A DNA stretch of 50,616 nt from CAJXZP01 sp963974475. Lineage in GTDB: Bacteria > Bacteroidota > Bacteroidia > Flavobacteriales_G > Salibacteraceae. Below the pieces are notes generated by a model, which saw only the letters and a program-made list of their open reading frames with translations, did not search any database and was not told the origin of the DNA. Numbering within the stretch: the first letter of the stretch is position 1; each line of letters opens with the position of its first letter. The stretch covers positions 1-50,616 of the forward strand of contig CAXBCR010000025.1 of NCBI GenBank assembly GCA_963974475.1. Reading direction: 5' to 3'. Shown here piece after piece: positions 15,880 to 25,097 of this stretch. The translations under genes and the position numbers were made by a program.

Positions 15880-16651
15880 TAAATTAGCTTACATACATCC
15901 AGACGCACAATTGGGTGAAGGTGTAATTGTTGGTCCTTTTACTAATATAGAAGCGGACGTAATTATTGGTGCAAATACCAAAATAGAATCCAACGTAACC
16001 ATAATGAATGGTTCAGAAATTGGCTCTGATTGCCACATTTTTCCTGGCGCAGTGATTGGAGCGATTCCTCAAGATTTAAAATACCGAGGAGAAGACACCA
16101 AAGCAATTGTAGGAAACCATTGTGTAATCAGAGAGTGTGTAACTATTAACAAAGGAACCACCGACAAGTGGAAAACAGAAATTGGTAACCACACCTTGTT
16201 AATGGCCTATACACATATTGGTCACGATAGCATTATTGGAAACCATTGTATCCTTGCCAACTCGGCTGGAATTTCGGGTCATGTTACTATCGATGATTAC
16301 GCTATTATTGAAGGTCAGGTAGGTGTAAGTCAATTTGTACATATTGGAGCTTATGCTTTTGTAGGTGGAAGATCAGGCGTTCGTCAAAACATACCCCCAT
16401 TTGTAAAAGCGGCAAGAGAACCACTGAGCTTTATTGGTGTAAACTCTATCGGTATGAAAAGACGTGGAGTACCTGAAGAAGATATTAAAAAAGCAGAATC
16501 TATTTACAAAAAGCTATATATTTTCAACAATACCATTGGTAAAGGATTGGAAGATGTAGCCCAAAATGAGCCGGACTCATTAATAAAAACAAAAATTTTA
16601 GAATTTATCAAAAACTCTCCGGGCGGTGTAATCAAAAGCCCATTAAAATAA
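15872..16651 (+). CDS. lpxA: UDP-N-acetylglucosamine acyltransferase
   Basis: 259 residues. LpxA transfers a hydroxyacyl chain to UDP-GlcNAc, the first lipid A step. Hexapeptide repeats start at residue 8 (IHPDAQLGEGVIVGPFTNIE). The catalytic His is in AYTHIGHDSIIGNHCILANS, followed by GQVGVSQFVHIGAYAFVGG and the C-terminal helical domain (GVPEEDIKKAESIYKKLY). The ATG overlaps the end of lpxC/fabZ. It is followed after 5 nt by efp, so all four genes appear to be one transcript. Confidence 0.94.
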   Translation: MISKLAYIHPDAQLGEGVIVGPFTNIEADVIIGANTKIESNVTIMNGSEIGSDCHIFPGAVIGAIPQDLKYRGEDTKAIVGNHCVIRECVTINKGTTDKWKTEIGNHTLLMAYTHIGHDSIIGNHCILANSAGISGHVTIDDYAIIEGQVGVSQFVHIGAYAFVGGRSGVRQNIPPFVKAAREPLSFIGVNSIGMKRRGVPEEDIKKAESIYKKLYIFNNTIGKGLEDVAQNEPDSLIKTKILEFIKNSPGGVIKSPLK

Positions 16652-16656
16652 AAAAT

Positions 16657-17229
16657 ATGGCATTAGCAAATACCTCCGAAATAAAAAATGGATTGTGTAT
16701 CGTTTTTAACAACGATATTTACAAAATAATTGAATTTCTACATGTTAAACCAGGAAAAGGCCCTGCATTTATCCGTACAAAATTAAAAAGTTTAACCAAC
16801 GGAAAAGTGGTTGATAACACCTTTCCTTCTAGTGCGAAAATTGACGTGGTTCGAGTAGAAACACGTAACTATCAATACCTTTACGGTGATGATGAAGGAT
16901 ACAATTTCATGAACACAGATGATTACGAGCAAATTTATTTAATGAAAGATGCGATTGAAAATTCTGACTTAATGAAAGAAAGTGATATTGTAACTATCGT
17001 ATTTCATGCAGAAGAAGAGCGTCCATTAACCGCAGAGCTACCTAATTTCGTAAACTTAGAAGTTACTTATACTGAACCAGGGGTGAAAGGAGACACCGCT
17101 ACCAATGCAACCAAACCAGCTACTGTTGAAACAGGGGCAGAAGTTAGAGTTCCGTTGTTTATCAATGAAGGTGACAAAATAAGAATTGATACCAAAAAAC
17201 GTGCTTATGTAGAGCGCGTGAAAGAGTAA
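16657..17229 (+). CDS. efp: Translation elongation factor P
   Basis: 190 residues. EF-P relieves ribosome stalling at consecutive prolines. Three beta-barrel domains are visible: an N-terminal KOW-like domain whose tip loop is HVKPGKGPAFIRTKL with Lys34 as the residue normally modified, a middle OB domain (YQYLYGDDEGYNFMNTDDYEQ), and the C-terminal OB domain ending GDKIRIDTKKRAYVERVKE. No modification enzyme is seen in the window. A strong terminator follows 21 bp after the stop. Confidence 0.94.
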   Translation: MALANTSEIKNGLCIVFNNDIYKIIEFLHVKPGKGPAFIRTKLKSLTNGKVVDNTFPSSAKIDVVRVETRNYQYLYGDDEGYNFMNTDDYEQIYLMKDAIENSDLMKESDIVTIVFHAEEERPLTAELPNFVNLEVTYTEPGVKGDTATNATKPATVETGAEVRVPLFINEGDKIRIDTKKRAYVERVKE

Positions 17230-17250
17230 CATTCTAATAAAATAATATTC

Positions 17251-17285
17251 AGCGTTACTTACTTTGGTAGGTAACGCTTTTTTTT
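17251..17285 (+). terminator. Terminator after efp
   Basis: Perfect 8-bp stem AGCGTTAC (17251-17258) / GTAACGCT (17271-17278) with a 12-nt loop and an 8-T run to 17285: a typical Rho-independent terminator closing the lpx-efp operon. Confidence 0.85.
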
Positions 17286-17352
17286 GCTCAAATCCTACCT
17301 AATTAAAATTCCCGACTAAAATAAAACACACTATATCAACAAGAGCAAAGGC

Positions 17353-19533
17353 TTAATATTCACTAGGTACTTCCTCCTTGGTTTTATATTTCAATGCATA
17401 TTTAAGTTCCCCATTACTCAAATATAATCCCCATAAATTATCTTTCTTCACGTACACTGGAATTAATCCAGTCTCATAATTACAGTACCCAAAGCTCATT
17501 TCATCAAAGTTTAATGGGAGTTTCATTCCCCCTTTTAAACTCACTAATCCAAATTTTTTCCCAATTCTAACCATGGATACATCACAATAGGTCTCATCCC
17601 CAATTTCATCAAATTGAGGTTTAAAAAGCTCTTCACCCGTAGTGAAGTTAGTAAACCCCCATTTACCATTTTTCTGAATGGCGCATATATTTTGGCTATG
17701 TACCTCATCTAGTTGTAGGGAATAACAATTCCAACTATTAACTTGGCTATATTCGCCCACCTCCTGATTCTTTAAATTAAGATTAACCACTTTGTTTATC
17801 GTTTTTTTCAACACAATTTCCCCGTTGCTCAAAAAGGTAATGGACTCATATTCCATTGGAACTAAAATATTCCCCAAGGTATCCGCTACTCCAAAAATTT
17901 CATTGCTATAAAATAACACTCTATTCTCCGCCCAATTATCTGTCGAAATATGCTTGAATTTGGCAGGAAATCGGAAATCACCTTTGGAATTAATTATTCC
18001 CTCATTTCCTTTATAAACAACACCAATCATATCCTCACCCATCGCATCAAGCATATACACCGATTTAAACTCATCAAATTTAAAAGGAATAAGGTCCTTT
18101 CCAGACAAATCCACCACGCCCCATTTACCATCTTTAATGGCAGTATACATATGAGTCTCATAACTCCATCTATTAATACTTTCAAGGGTATCAAAGTCAA
18201 ACGGAAGAATAGTGTTATTTAAACTATCAACAATCCCCCATTTGCCAGATTTTCTACAAATAAAAAGAAGCTTTTCATTAAAACTTTCTGGCATATAAAT
18301 CTCATCATATTGCAACGGTAAAACCATTTTTCCATTCCAATTCACCAAACCACACAGTCCATTGTATTTTTTTTCACCATCATAATCTCTGGTAGCAATC
18401 ACGCCCCCTTTTCGTACATTCATAAATGGCTCATATCCTAAATCAATGGAGGAATATTCTACGGGCAATACATTTTTTCCAACCGAATTGATTATTCCAA
18501 ATTTTTGATTCTTTGAAATGATAAATCGGGTATGGGATGATTCGGTGTTTTCATCATACCATTTCCTTGGTTCCACCGATTGATATCCTAACTCTCCAAT
18601 TGGGTTCAAGTCTACATCATAAATGGAAAAATTCGGTACATTTTTAATAGTATCAATTTCATGCAGGATAATAAACCTACCATCAAAAAATGAAATATTC
18701 TTATATTTTGGTTCAAAGATTATTTTGCCTTTTGTGTTTACTACTCCAAAGCTGGTTTTGGTTTCAAACCAGGAGTCATATTCATCCTTTTCAATAATCG
18801 TCTCCCGTTTCGAAACGATTAATAGCCCTCCAATTACATCGGATTCAACCCCCAAATCGTCCGAAACAAAAGGCAAGCCGTTGGTTTTTATATAGGTCCA
18901 TTTACCATCATAAACCCAATCATCATTTTTCCCACCGATATATACTTTTGCCAAGCCATCTTTGAAATTTCTAGCGTAGGTTAAGTCAAAAGGTATTTTT
19001 ATTTTTCCTTTGGTATCCAAGAAACCCCATTTACCACCTGTAATTTCATCATTCTCCCCAGAAAACAATCCATCTCCATCCAAATAGGCATTTCCACCCA
19101 TATTTGCACGAATCAACCCGTCAGAAACCTCACCTAAATAGCCGTAATTCGTTTCAATAATTTTTTTCCCATTCGAATTATACATGCCAAATTGGGCATC
19201 ATCACCGCCCTCATAATAATCTCCTCCTTTTTTAACACGAATAAAACCATTTTCAAATACATCTACTCGCGAATATATCAATGGTATGATTTCCTTTCCA
19301 TCCTTATTTAACACTCCATATAATTCACCCCTATACACCGAAAACAAACCCAATTCCTTTCGAGACAAGTCCATACCGTCATATTTTCCAGGCACCAATG
19401 TATCGCCAGACACACTATTCACAACCCCAAATATGAGTTCACCGTATAGGTTAAAATCTTCAAATTCCTCAAATTGGGCAAACCCGTTAAAAGAGAAAAG
19501 ACTAATGATCAGGGCGGTAAAAAAAACTTTCAT
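17353..19533 (-). CDS. Secreted WG-repeat protein
   Basis: 726 residues. A Sec signal peptide (MKVFFTALIISLFSFNGFAQ) is followed by about fifteen WG repeats, each about 40-50 residues and carrying a GKWGFLDTKGK or FGVVNTKGKI type core followed by a hydrophobic-Pro-hydrophobic strand (IPFDL, FEPKY). WG proteins are beta-propeller-like and widespread in Bacteroidetes. Their roles are mostly unknown, though some are linked to the cell surface. No catalytic motif is seen, and no T9SS sorting domain is visible at the C-terminus (EVPSEY). It is a single gene between the efp terminator and the rpe terminator. Confidence 0.85.
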   Translation of the reverse strand: MKVFFTALIISLFSFNGFAQFEEFEDFNLYGELIFGVVNSVSGDTLVPGKYDGMDLSRKELGLFSVYRGELYGVLNKDGKEIIPLIYSRVDVFENGFIRVKKGGDYYEGGDDAQFGMYNSNGKKIIETNYGYLGEVSDGLIRANMGGNAYLDGDGLFSGENDEITGGKWGFLDTKGKIKIPFDLTYARNFKDGLAKVYIGGKNDDWVYDGKWTYIKTNGLPFVSDDLGVESDVIGGLLIVSKRETIIEKDEYDSWFETKTSFGVVNTKGKIIFEPKYKNISFFDGRFIILHEIDTIKNVPNFSIYDVDLNPIGELGYQSVEPRKWYDENTESSHTRFIISKNQKFGIINSVGKNVLPVEYSSIDLGYEPFMNVRKGGVIATRDYDGEKKYNGLCGLVNWNGKMVLPLQYDEIYMPESFNEKLLFICRKSGKWGIVDSLNNTILPFDFDTLESINRWSYETHMYTAIKDGKWGVVDLSGKDLIPFKFDEFKSVYMLDAMGEDMIGVVYKGNEGIINSKGDFRFPAKFKHISTDNWAENRVLFYSNEIFGVADTLGNILVPMEYESITFLSNGEIVLKKTINKVVNLNLKNQEVGEYSQVNSWNCYSLQLDEVHSQNICAIQKNGKWGFTNFTTGEELFKPQFDEIGDETYCDVSMVRIGKKFGLVSLKGGMKLPLNFDEMSFGYCNYETGLIPVYVKKDNLWGLYLSNGELKYALKYKTKEEVPSEY

Positions 19534-19607
19534 AGAATAGATTTTTGTTGTCTTTCAAAACTACTAATTAAACCTGAAAATAGTCAGACTAATTTTCCCT
19601 AAAAAAA

Positions 19608-19647
19608 AGGCGTAAAAAAAGGCCCCAATTCTTTCGAACTAGCGCCT
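19608..19647 (-). terminator. Terminator downstream of rpe
   Basis: On the minus strand AGGCG (19647-19643) pairs with CGCCT (19612-19608) around a 30-nt loop that carries an inner GGGCC, followed by a run of eight T. It lies 28 nt after the rpe stop. The long loop lowers confidence. Confidence 0.5.
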
Positions 19648-19674
19648 AAACAAAATCATCAAAATATTTCCCTT

Positions 19675-20340
19675 TTAACCAATAACCGCTTTCATATCCG
19701 CAATCATTTTCTTAGGATCACTGGCCTTATAAATACCTGAACCGGAAACAAATATATCAACTCCAGCTGCGGCTACTTCAGCAATATTTTCCAATTTAAC
19801 CCCACCGTCAATTTCTATTTCTACGTGATCCAACCCTCTTTCAGAAAGCATTTTACGCAACCTTTTTATCTTGTCTAAAGCACCTTCAATAAATGATTGA
19901 CCTCCAAAACCTGGATTTACACTCATGATTAAAATTAAGTCCACATCACCTAACACTTCTTCGATACTACTTAATGGGGTGCCCGGATTAAGGCTCACTC
20001 CTGCTTTTGCCCCTGTAGCTTTAATTTGCTGTAAAACACGATGAATATGCGTACACGCTTCCACGTGAACCGTAATATAATCAGAACCCGCTTTGGCAAA
20101 ATCTTCAATATACCGCTCAGGCTTTTCAATCATTAAATGCACGTCTAATGGAATACTTGCGCATTTTTTTATGGATTTTACGATGAACGGACCAAAGGTG
20201 ATATTGGGAACAAAATGCCCGTCCATTACATCTACGTGCAACACATCTGCTCCACCCTCTTCTACCAAAGTGATGTCTTCTTGTAGTTTACTAAAATCTG
20301 CCGACAATAGCGAAGGGGCGATTTTCTTTTTATTAGCCAT
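19675..20340 (-). CDS. rpe: Ribulose-phosphate 3-epimerase
   Basis: 221 residues, a complete TIM barrel of the usual length. Rpe interconverts ribulose 5-phosphate and xylulose 5-phosphate in the pentose phosphate pathway. Family signatures are IAPSLLSADFSKLQED at the N-terminus, VLHVDVMDGHFVPNITFGP with metal-binding His and Asp, LDVHLMIEKPERYI, MSVNPGFGGQSFI, and EIDGGVKLENI then FVSGSGIY for phosphate binding. The gene starts 2 nt after the lptB stop, so the two share a transcript. Confidence 0.94.
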   Translation of the reverse strand: MANKKKIAPSLLSADFSKLQEDITLVEEGGADVLHVDVMDGHFVPNITFGPFIVKSIKKCASIPLDVHLMIEKPERYIEDFAKAGSDYITVHVEACTHIHRVLQQIKATGAKAGVSLNPGTPLSSIEEVLGDVDLILIMSVNPGFGGQSFIEGALDKIKRLRKMLSERGLDHVEIEIDGGVKLENIAEVAAAGVDIFVSGSGIYKASDPKKMIADMKAVIG

Positions 20341-20342
20341 TA

Positions 20343-21104
20343 TTAATTTTTTTCTAGTTTTTTATTGACGTCAAATTTCTTCCGTCTTAATTCAAAATTT
20401 TGTCCTAAATAAACTCTTCTTACCTGCTCGTCTGCAGCTAATTCTTCTGCTGTACCGGCTTTTAAAATACTTCCTTCAAAAAGCAAGTACGCTCTATCGG
20501 TAATCGAAAGGGTTTCTTGAACGTTATGATCCGTTATCAAAATCCCAATATTCCGATATTTTAATTTGTACACTATGGCTTGAATATCCTCCACAGCAAT
20601 TGGATCTACCCCTGCAAATGGCTCATCCAGCAAAATAAACTTTGGATCTACGGCTAAAGCACGTGCAATTTCACATCGTCTTCTTTCTCCTCCTGAAAGG
20701 ACATCTCCCAAGTTTTTACGCACATGCCCTAAGCTGAATTCTTCAATTAATTCCTCTAATTTATCCTTTTGTTCTTTTTTAGACAGCTTGGTCATTTCTA
20801 AAATGGACATGATGTTATCTTCAATGCTCATTTTACGAAACACAGATGCTTCCTGAGGCAAATACCCAATACCAAGTTGCGCACGCTGATACATTGGCAT
20901 AGAGGTTATGTCTTTTGAATCAAGATACACCTTACCTCCGTTGGGTTTTATCAATCCCACCATCATGTAAAATGAAGTAGTTTTACCCGCTCCATTCGGT
21001 CCCAAAAGACCAACGATTTCGCCTTGAGATACTTCCACCGAAACACCTTTTACGACCGTTCTACTTTTGTACTTTTTGACAATTTTATCCGCAAATAATT
21101 TCAT
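20343..21104 (-). CDS. lptB: LPS export ABC transporter ATP-binding protein
   Basis: 253 residues. LptB energises extraction of lipopolysaccharide from the inner membrane with LptFG. Walker A GPNGAGKTT is at about residue 34, the Q-loop is in YLPQEASVF, the signature is LSGGERRRCEIARAL, Walker B is FILLDEPFAGVDP, and the switch His is in ILITDHNVQETL. Motifs and length match LptB closely, including the MYQRAQLGIGYLPQEASVFRK-type segment. It starts 1 nt after the stop of the DUF5686 gene. Confidence 0.92.
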   Translation of the reverse strand: MKLFADKIVKKYKSRTVVKGVSVEVSQGEIVGLLGPNGAGKTTSFYMMVGLIKPNGGKVYLDSKDITSMPMYQRAQLGIGYLPQEASVFRKMSIEDNIMSILEMTKLSKKEQKDKLEELIEEFSLGHVRKNLGDVLSGGERRRCEIARALAVDPKFILLDEPFAGVDPIAVEDIQAIVYKLKYRNIGILITDHNVQETLSITDRAYLLFEGSILKAGTAEELAADEQVRRVYLGQNFELRRKKFDVNKKLEKN

Positions 21105-21105
21105 T

Positions 21106-23631
21106 CTAAAATTTAAATCTAAATGCTATTCTTGGGGCTAATCCCTTAACCCCTAAAAAATTACCTATTTTAGGATTGTCAAGGTACGTAAATCGTTTTA
21201 CTAGATCAATCCGCATTATGTTAAAAATGTTTTCAATTCCTATACTACCTTCGGCATAAGGCTTTCGGCTTAATTCACCCATGACAGGAGGCGGCAAAAT
21301 AAACTCTGGATTTGAGAAATCTCTGTTCTTACTATCCACACTTCCGTAGAGAATCTTAGCCGAAACGACCAGTCTCATTTTGAAATGATTCACCCCCGGA
21401 ATCAATCCGAAAACAAGCCCATTAAAATGATGTTCGGCCAATAACGCTACCGATTGGTCACTTGCAAACTCCATGAAATTCATTAAGTTAAATGAATTTT
21501 GACTATAGGTAATCGTTTCATTCCCTCTATGTATTATTAATAATGGATACGGAACTACTCCCCATATTTTGGTAGCCGATAGCACCGCATCTGTATATCC
21601 AAACAACCCTAATCGAAAGCGTTTTTCAATACTAAAATTCAATTTATGATATCCATAATCGCTACCCAAAAATGGGTCGGAAAAGGTATAATTCAAATTA
21701 AAAATAGGTGCTGCGGTTTTCACCGCCACTCGATTAAAAACGCCTTGTATATATTTTTCATTGAATGAAAATCGTGTTCCTAATGTTACTGAGTTATCCC
21801 TAATTCCATCTACAACCTCCTCGGTTACTGCGTGTTCAAATGTATTATACCGATTGGCTTCAATACGCTGAGCATTCAACGTAATGGAATTAGAAAAACC
21901 TGAAACCCACTCATGCTCGTACCTAATTTTAAAACTTCGTTCATAAAAGGTATTTATGGCAGGTGTTCGTCTTAAAGAAAGAAATAGATTGTCTGGATCC
22001 ACAGCTTGTACTACAAACCCTGGCTGCACAAGGTTATCTGTATAACTAACAGATAAAAAACGATTCGGGTTTTTGTGAAAATAATACTCTATCATTTCCC
22101 CATGCTTAAACCGCTTGTCGGTCAAACCATAGGCCCCCCAGGCAGTAAACCGCCAAGTCTTTGAAAATTTCTTACTCGTTCTAAATCCGGCTCGAACCCG
22201 TATTCCTTCCACTGCATTGTAACTCACCAACGAACCTACTGGACCAATTTCAATTTTTCCGGCAGGCACAAATCCTTCTGAAAGCAAGAAAATAGCATTG
22301 TTAAGCACTTTAAATTGACGAATATTTTTAACGGTATCCACCAAATCATAGATTCCTTTTTCTTTTTCCGACAAACTATCATGGCGCATTTCACTCCAAT
22401 CCTCATCCTCATTATCCGACTTCAGATAAGTAGTTTCCGTAAGGTTGGAATAAATATTCTCATCTTGAACCACGTTTACTTTAAAGTTTTTATAGCTCAC
22501 CGTCTTGGTGTTATATATTCCAATAGCCTTACCAATGGGTTGAAAATCAACAATCATAATATTTTTCACTAAATGCCAGCCAATGGTTTTGGAATACTCA
22601 AATTCTTGGGTAATCCGCATATCATCCAAGAAATTAATGTTGGCACGATCATTTAGGTTTAGTTCAATACTTTGAACCGCATAGTTAGCAGAAGCATCTC
22701 CAATCCACATAAAACCGGTGAATGCTATCATAGCCTTGTTACGCGGCATAAAGGCTAATTTTTTAATGATATGCCCATCCACTTCCAATGAATCTGTAAT
22801 GTAATAGCGGTAAAAATTAGGCCCAATGGGAGAAATGGGTGAAGTAAAGGATTTGTCAAATAGCACAATGGTGCTTTCGTAAATATCCACATCTGCGCCC
22901 ATTTTACTCATAAACTGATCCAAGCCAGAAGTGATATCCCCATTATTAATTCCAGATAACTTAATGTCTTTTACCACTTCCATGTTATCCTTCCCATAAT
23001 CCTTTTGGTAAACAGTTGCTACCTTTTCCTGAATTAAAACGGGTATAAACGGCTTACCATTTAGGCTGGAGGTATCAATATAATCACGAAGCACCTGAAA
23101 GCCTCGCATACTTGGACTATCTAGCCAATCTTTAGAGAAATTGTTTACATCGTATTGTACTTTCTCATACTTTTCAAATTCAAAATATTCAAACGATTTA
23201 CTTCTATTTTCATCCCGATGTGCGAGCACATTTTTTATCAAAGTTACTGCGGGGTTATCTTTGTTTTTGTACCTACGTTTTTTAACGCTAATCTCCACTT
23301 CTTTAAGCTCCAAACTTTTTGGAGAAAGCAATACATCAATTTTTTGAGAAGTTTTATCCGTGATTTCCACTTCCTTTAAAAAATAGCCTAAACTAGAAAA
23401 TTGAATGGTGGAAGACCCCCATTCCGATTGAAGCGTGTATTTCCCGTTCATATCGGTAGTACATCCAATATTTTTACCCTTAAAAACAACATTTACAAAA
23501 GGTAAGGCCTCACCGGTTAAAGAGTCTTGTACAATACCGTGAATTTTCACAAATTGCGCTTGAGCCACGCTAAAAGAAGCGATAGTTACGGCCAACAAAA
23601 CCGCTCGATATATAATCCATTTAAAACGCAA
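21106..23631 (-). CDS. DUF5686 outer-membrane beta-barrel protein
   Basis: 841 residues. A signal peptide (FKWIIYRAVLLAVTIASFSV then AQAQ) is followed by a CarboxypepD_reg-like domain (IHGIVQDSLTGEALPFVNVV then NMNGKYTL-type sequence), which is usual at the N-terminus of Bacteroidetes outer-membrane proteins. The DUF5686 body follows and ends in a beta-barrel-like region closing with IAFRFKF, a C-terminal aromatic typical of barrels. The function of DUF5686 proteins is not established. The start is a TTG at 23631 with no nearby ATG and a well-placed signal peptide. It lies directly upstream of lptB with a 1-nt gap, suggesting an envelope-biogenesis unit. Confidence 0.82.
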   Translation of the reverse strand: MRFKWIIYRAVLLAVTIASFSVAQAQFVKIHGIVQDSLTGEALPFVNVVFKGKNIGCTTDMNGKYTLQSEWGSSTIQFSSLGYFLKEVEITDKTSQKIDVLLSPKSLELKEVEISVKKRRYKNKDNPAVTLIKNVLAHRDENRSKSFEYFEFEKYEKVQYDVNNFSKDWLDSPSMRGFQVLRDYIDTSSLNGKPFIPVLIQEKVATVYQKDYGKDNMEVVKDIKLSGINNGDITSGLDQFMSKMGADVDIYESTIVLFDKSFTSPISPIGPNFYRYYITDSLEVDGHIIKKLAFMPRNKAMIAFTGFMWIGDASANYAVQSIELNLNDRANINFLDDMRITQEFEYSKTIGWHLVKNIMIVDFQPIGKAIGIYNTKTVSYKNFKVNVVQDENIYSNLTETTYLKSDNEDEDWSEMRHDSLSEKEKGIYDLVDTVKNIRQFKVLNNAIFLLSEGFVPAGKIEIGPVGSLVSYNAVEGIRVRAGFRTSKKFSKTWRFTAWGAYGLTDKRFKHGEMIEYYFHKNPNRFLSVSYTDNLVQPGFVVQAVDPDNLFLSLRRTPAINTFYERSFKIRYEHEWVSGFSNSITLNAQRIEANRYNTFEHAVTEEVVDGIRDNSVTLGTRFSFNEKYIQGVFNRVAVKTAAPIFNLNYTFSDPFLGSDYGYHKLNFSIEKRFRLGLFGYTDAVLSATKIWGVVPYPLLIIHRGNETITYSQNSFNLMNFMEFASDQSVALLAEHHFNGLVFGLIPGVNHFKMRLVVSAKILYGSVDSKNRDFSNPEFILPPPVMGELSRKPYAEGSIGIENIFNIMRIDLVKRFTYLDNPKIGNFLGVKGLAPRIAFRFKF

Positions 23632-23779
23632 TTCCCTTCCTATAAATCGTTAATCAAAACATAAATTTGGTTACTATCACCCGGTAAAAATGAAATTCAT
23701 ATCCAGAAGAAGATTTATCCTAACTGAAATACCCTTTGATGCGAATATAACCTTTTCAGCAGCTATTTTCCAATAGATT

Positions 23780-24610
23780 TTATTTTGAATTTAGAGCGGT
23801 TACACGGCCCGAAATATGAATACTAATTTCATACAAAAACACTAACGGAATGGCTACCAAAATTTGAGAAAAAATGTCGGGAGGGGTAATAATTGCCGAC
23901 AATATTAACGCCACCACCACAAAATGTTTTCGATAGGCTTTTAAGATTTTTGGAGACAAAATTCCGACTTTGCTGAGAAAATATACAATTAATGGCAACT
24001 CAAACACCACACCCGCAGCCAAAACCACCCCGGTTACGGTGGAGATATAAGTGGATAAGGTAGGTAACGTTTGTACCTGATCACTAATGGAATAAGTGAA
24101 GAAAAAATTAACCGATAATGGCGCAATTATATAGTACCCAAATAATACTCCGGTTAAAAACAATAAAGACGCCCAAAATACAATTCCACGGGCATAATCA
24201 GATTCATTTTTTTCTAACCCTGGTTTAATAAATCGCCACATTTCCCATAAAATATAAGGAAAAGAAACAATCAAACCGGCAATCATAGACACCATAATAT
24301 GAGAGGTGAATTGACCAGCCATATCAATGTTTTGCAAAGCTGGAAAATCTTGTCCAATACACAGCAAACTCCCATCTGAAATTAAACTAGGTACTTTAAT
24401 AGCTAAGTATTCCGAAAACTCACACAACTTACGAAAAGTGAAAAAATCTGCTCTTTTGGGCCCGAATATAACCTCGTCAAACAAAAAGCTTTTGTTAACA
24501 AAGGCCAAGATTGAAAATGCAAAAACAGCAATAGCGCTGCGCATTAAATGATACCTCAACACTTCTAAGTGTTGAATAAATGTCATTTCACCATTGAAAT
24601 CATTACCCAT
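23780..24610 (-). CDS. tatC: Twin-arginine translocase subunit TatC
   Basis: 276 residues with six predicted membrane helices. TatC recognises twin-arginine signal peptides of folded exported proteins. Diagnostic sequences are MTFIQHLEVLRYHLMRSAIA (family HLEELR region), SFPYILWEMWRFIKPGL (family FPF..YQ.W.FI.PGL), FFFTYSISDQV, FELPLIVYFLSKVGILS and the end SAIITPPDIFSQILVAIPL. The ATG at 24610 is preferred over an upstream start at 24640, since the protein then begins MGNDFNGEMTFIQHL. TatA/B is not in the window. Confidence 0.92.
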   Translation of the reverse strand: MGNDFNGEMTFIQHLEVLRYHLMRSAIAVFAFSILAFVNKSFLFDEVIFGPKRADFFTFRKLCEFSEYLAIKVPSLISDGSLLCIGQDFPALQNIDMAGQFTSHIMVSMIAGLIVSFPYILWEMWRFIKPGLEKNESDYARGIVFWASLLFLTGVLFGYYIIAPLSVNFFFTYSISDQVQTLPTLSTYISTVTGVVLAAGVVFELPLIVYFLSKVGILSPKILKAYRKHFVVVALILSAIITPPDIFSQILVAIPLVFLYEISIHISGRVTALNSK

Positions 24611-24792
24611 AATACATTCAAAAAGAAGGCAAATATACATTCTAATTCCACAGAAAATTAACGTGAATAAGGATACTTTTGGAAGAATTCAAACTACCCA
24701 AATATGTATTACCTTGGATAGTAAATAGCTATAATCAAACATTTTAAGACTAAAAAAACCAATATATTATTTATACATGCATGTTTTTCACC

Positions 24793-24800
24793 TAAATTTG
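24793..24800 (+). promoter_or_regulatory. -7 promoter box before the small membrane-anchored ORF
   Basis: TAAATTTG matches TAnnTTTG exactly and lies 19 nt before the ATG at 24820. No TTG -33 element at the standard distance. Confidence 0.45.
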
Positions 24801-24819
24801 CAACGCTTTTGCACATCAA

Positions 24820-25038
24820 ATGAAAAAAATTGCCGCCATAGTTGTTTTTGTAATTGGGTTAACGCTTGTTAGCTTAAATTACTACGGAGAACAAAATCAA
24901 CAAAACTCATCGAGTTTGGCACCTCAAAAAATGACCCTAACCACTGAAAAAGTACTATTAGAAGAGGATAATTCTTCGCAAGAATCGCCCAGGCTTAATA
25001 TTCCATCTATTTTTAGCGCATTATTGCGCTTACTATAA
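24820..25038 (+). CDS. Small protein with N-terminal membrane anchor
   Basis: 72 residues, not recognised. An N-terminal hydrophobic stretch (IAAIVVFVIGLTLVSLNYY, residues 4-22) is followed by a polar, Gln/Ser/Glu-rich region and a short hydrophobic C-terminal tail (IPSIFSALLRLL). It has a good -7 box 19 nt upstream and stands alone, 59 bp ahead of ctaA and divergent from tatC. It is either a signal-anchored small protein or an exported peptide; no function can be assigned. Confidence 0.55.
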   Translation: MKKIAAIVVFVIGLTLVSLNYYGEQNQQNSSSLAPQKMTLTTEKVLLEEDNSSQESPRLNIPSIFSALLRLL

Positions 25039-25097
25039 TTCGATTTAGTCGTTCCCATTTAAAGTTTCTTATTAGTTTCGCCTCCTAATAAATCAGT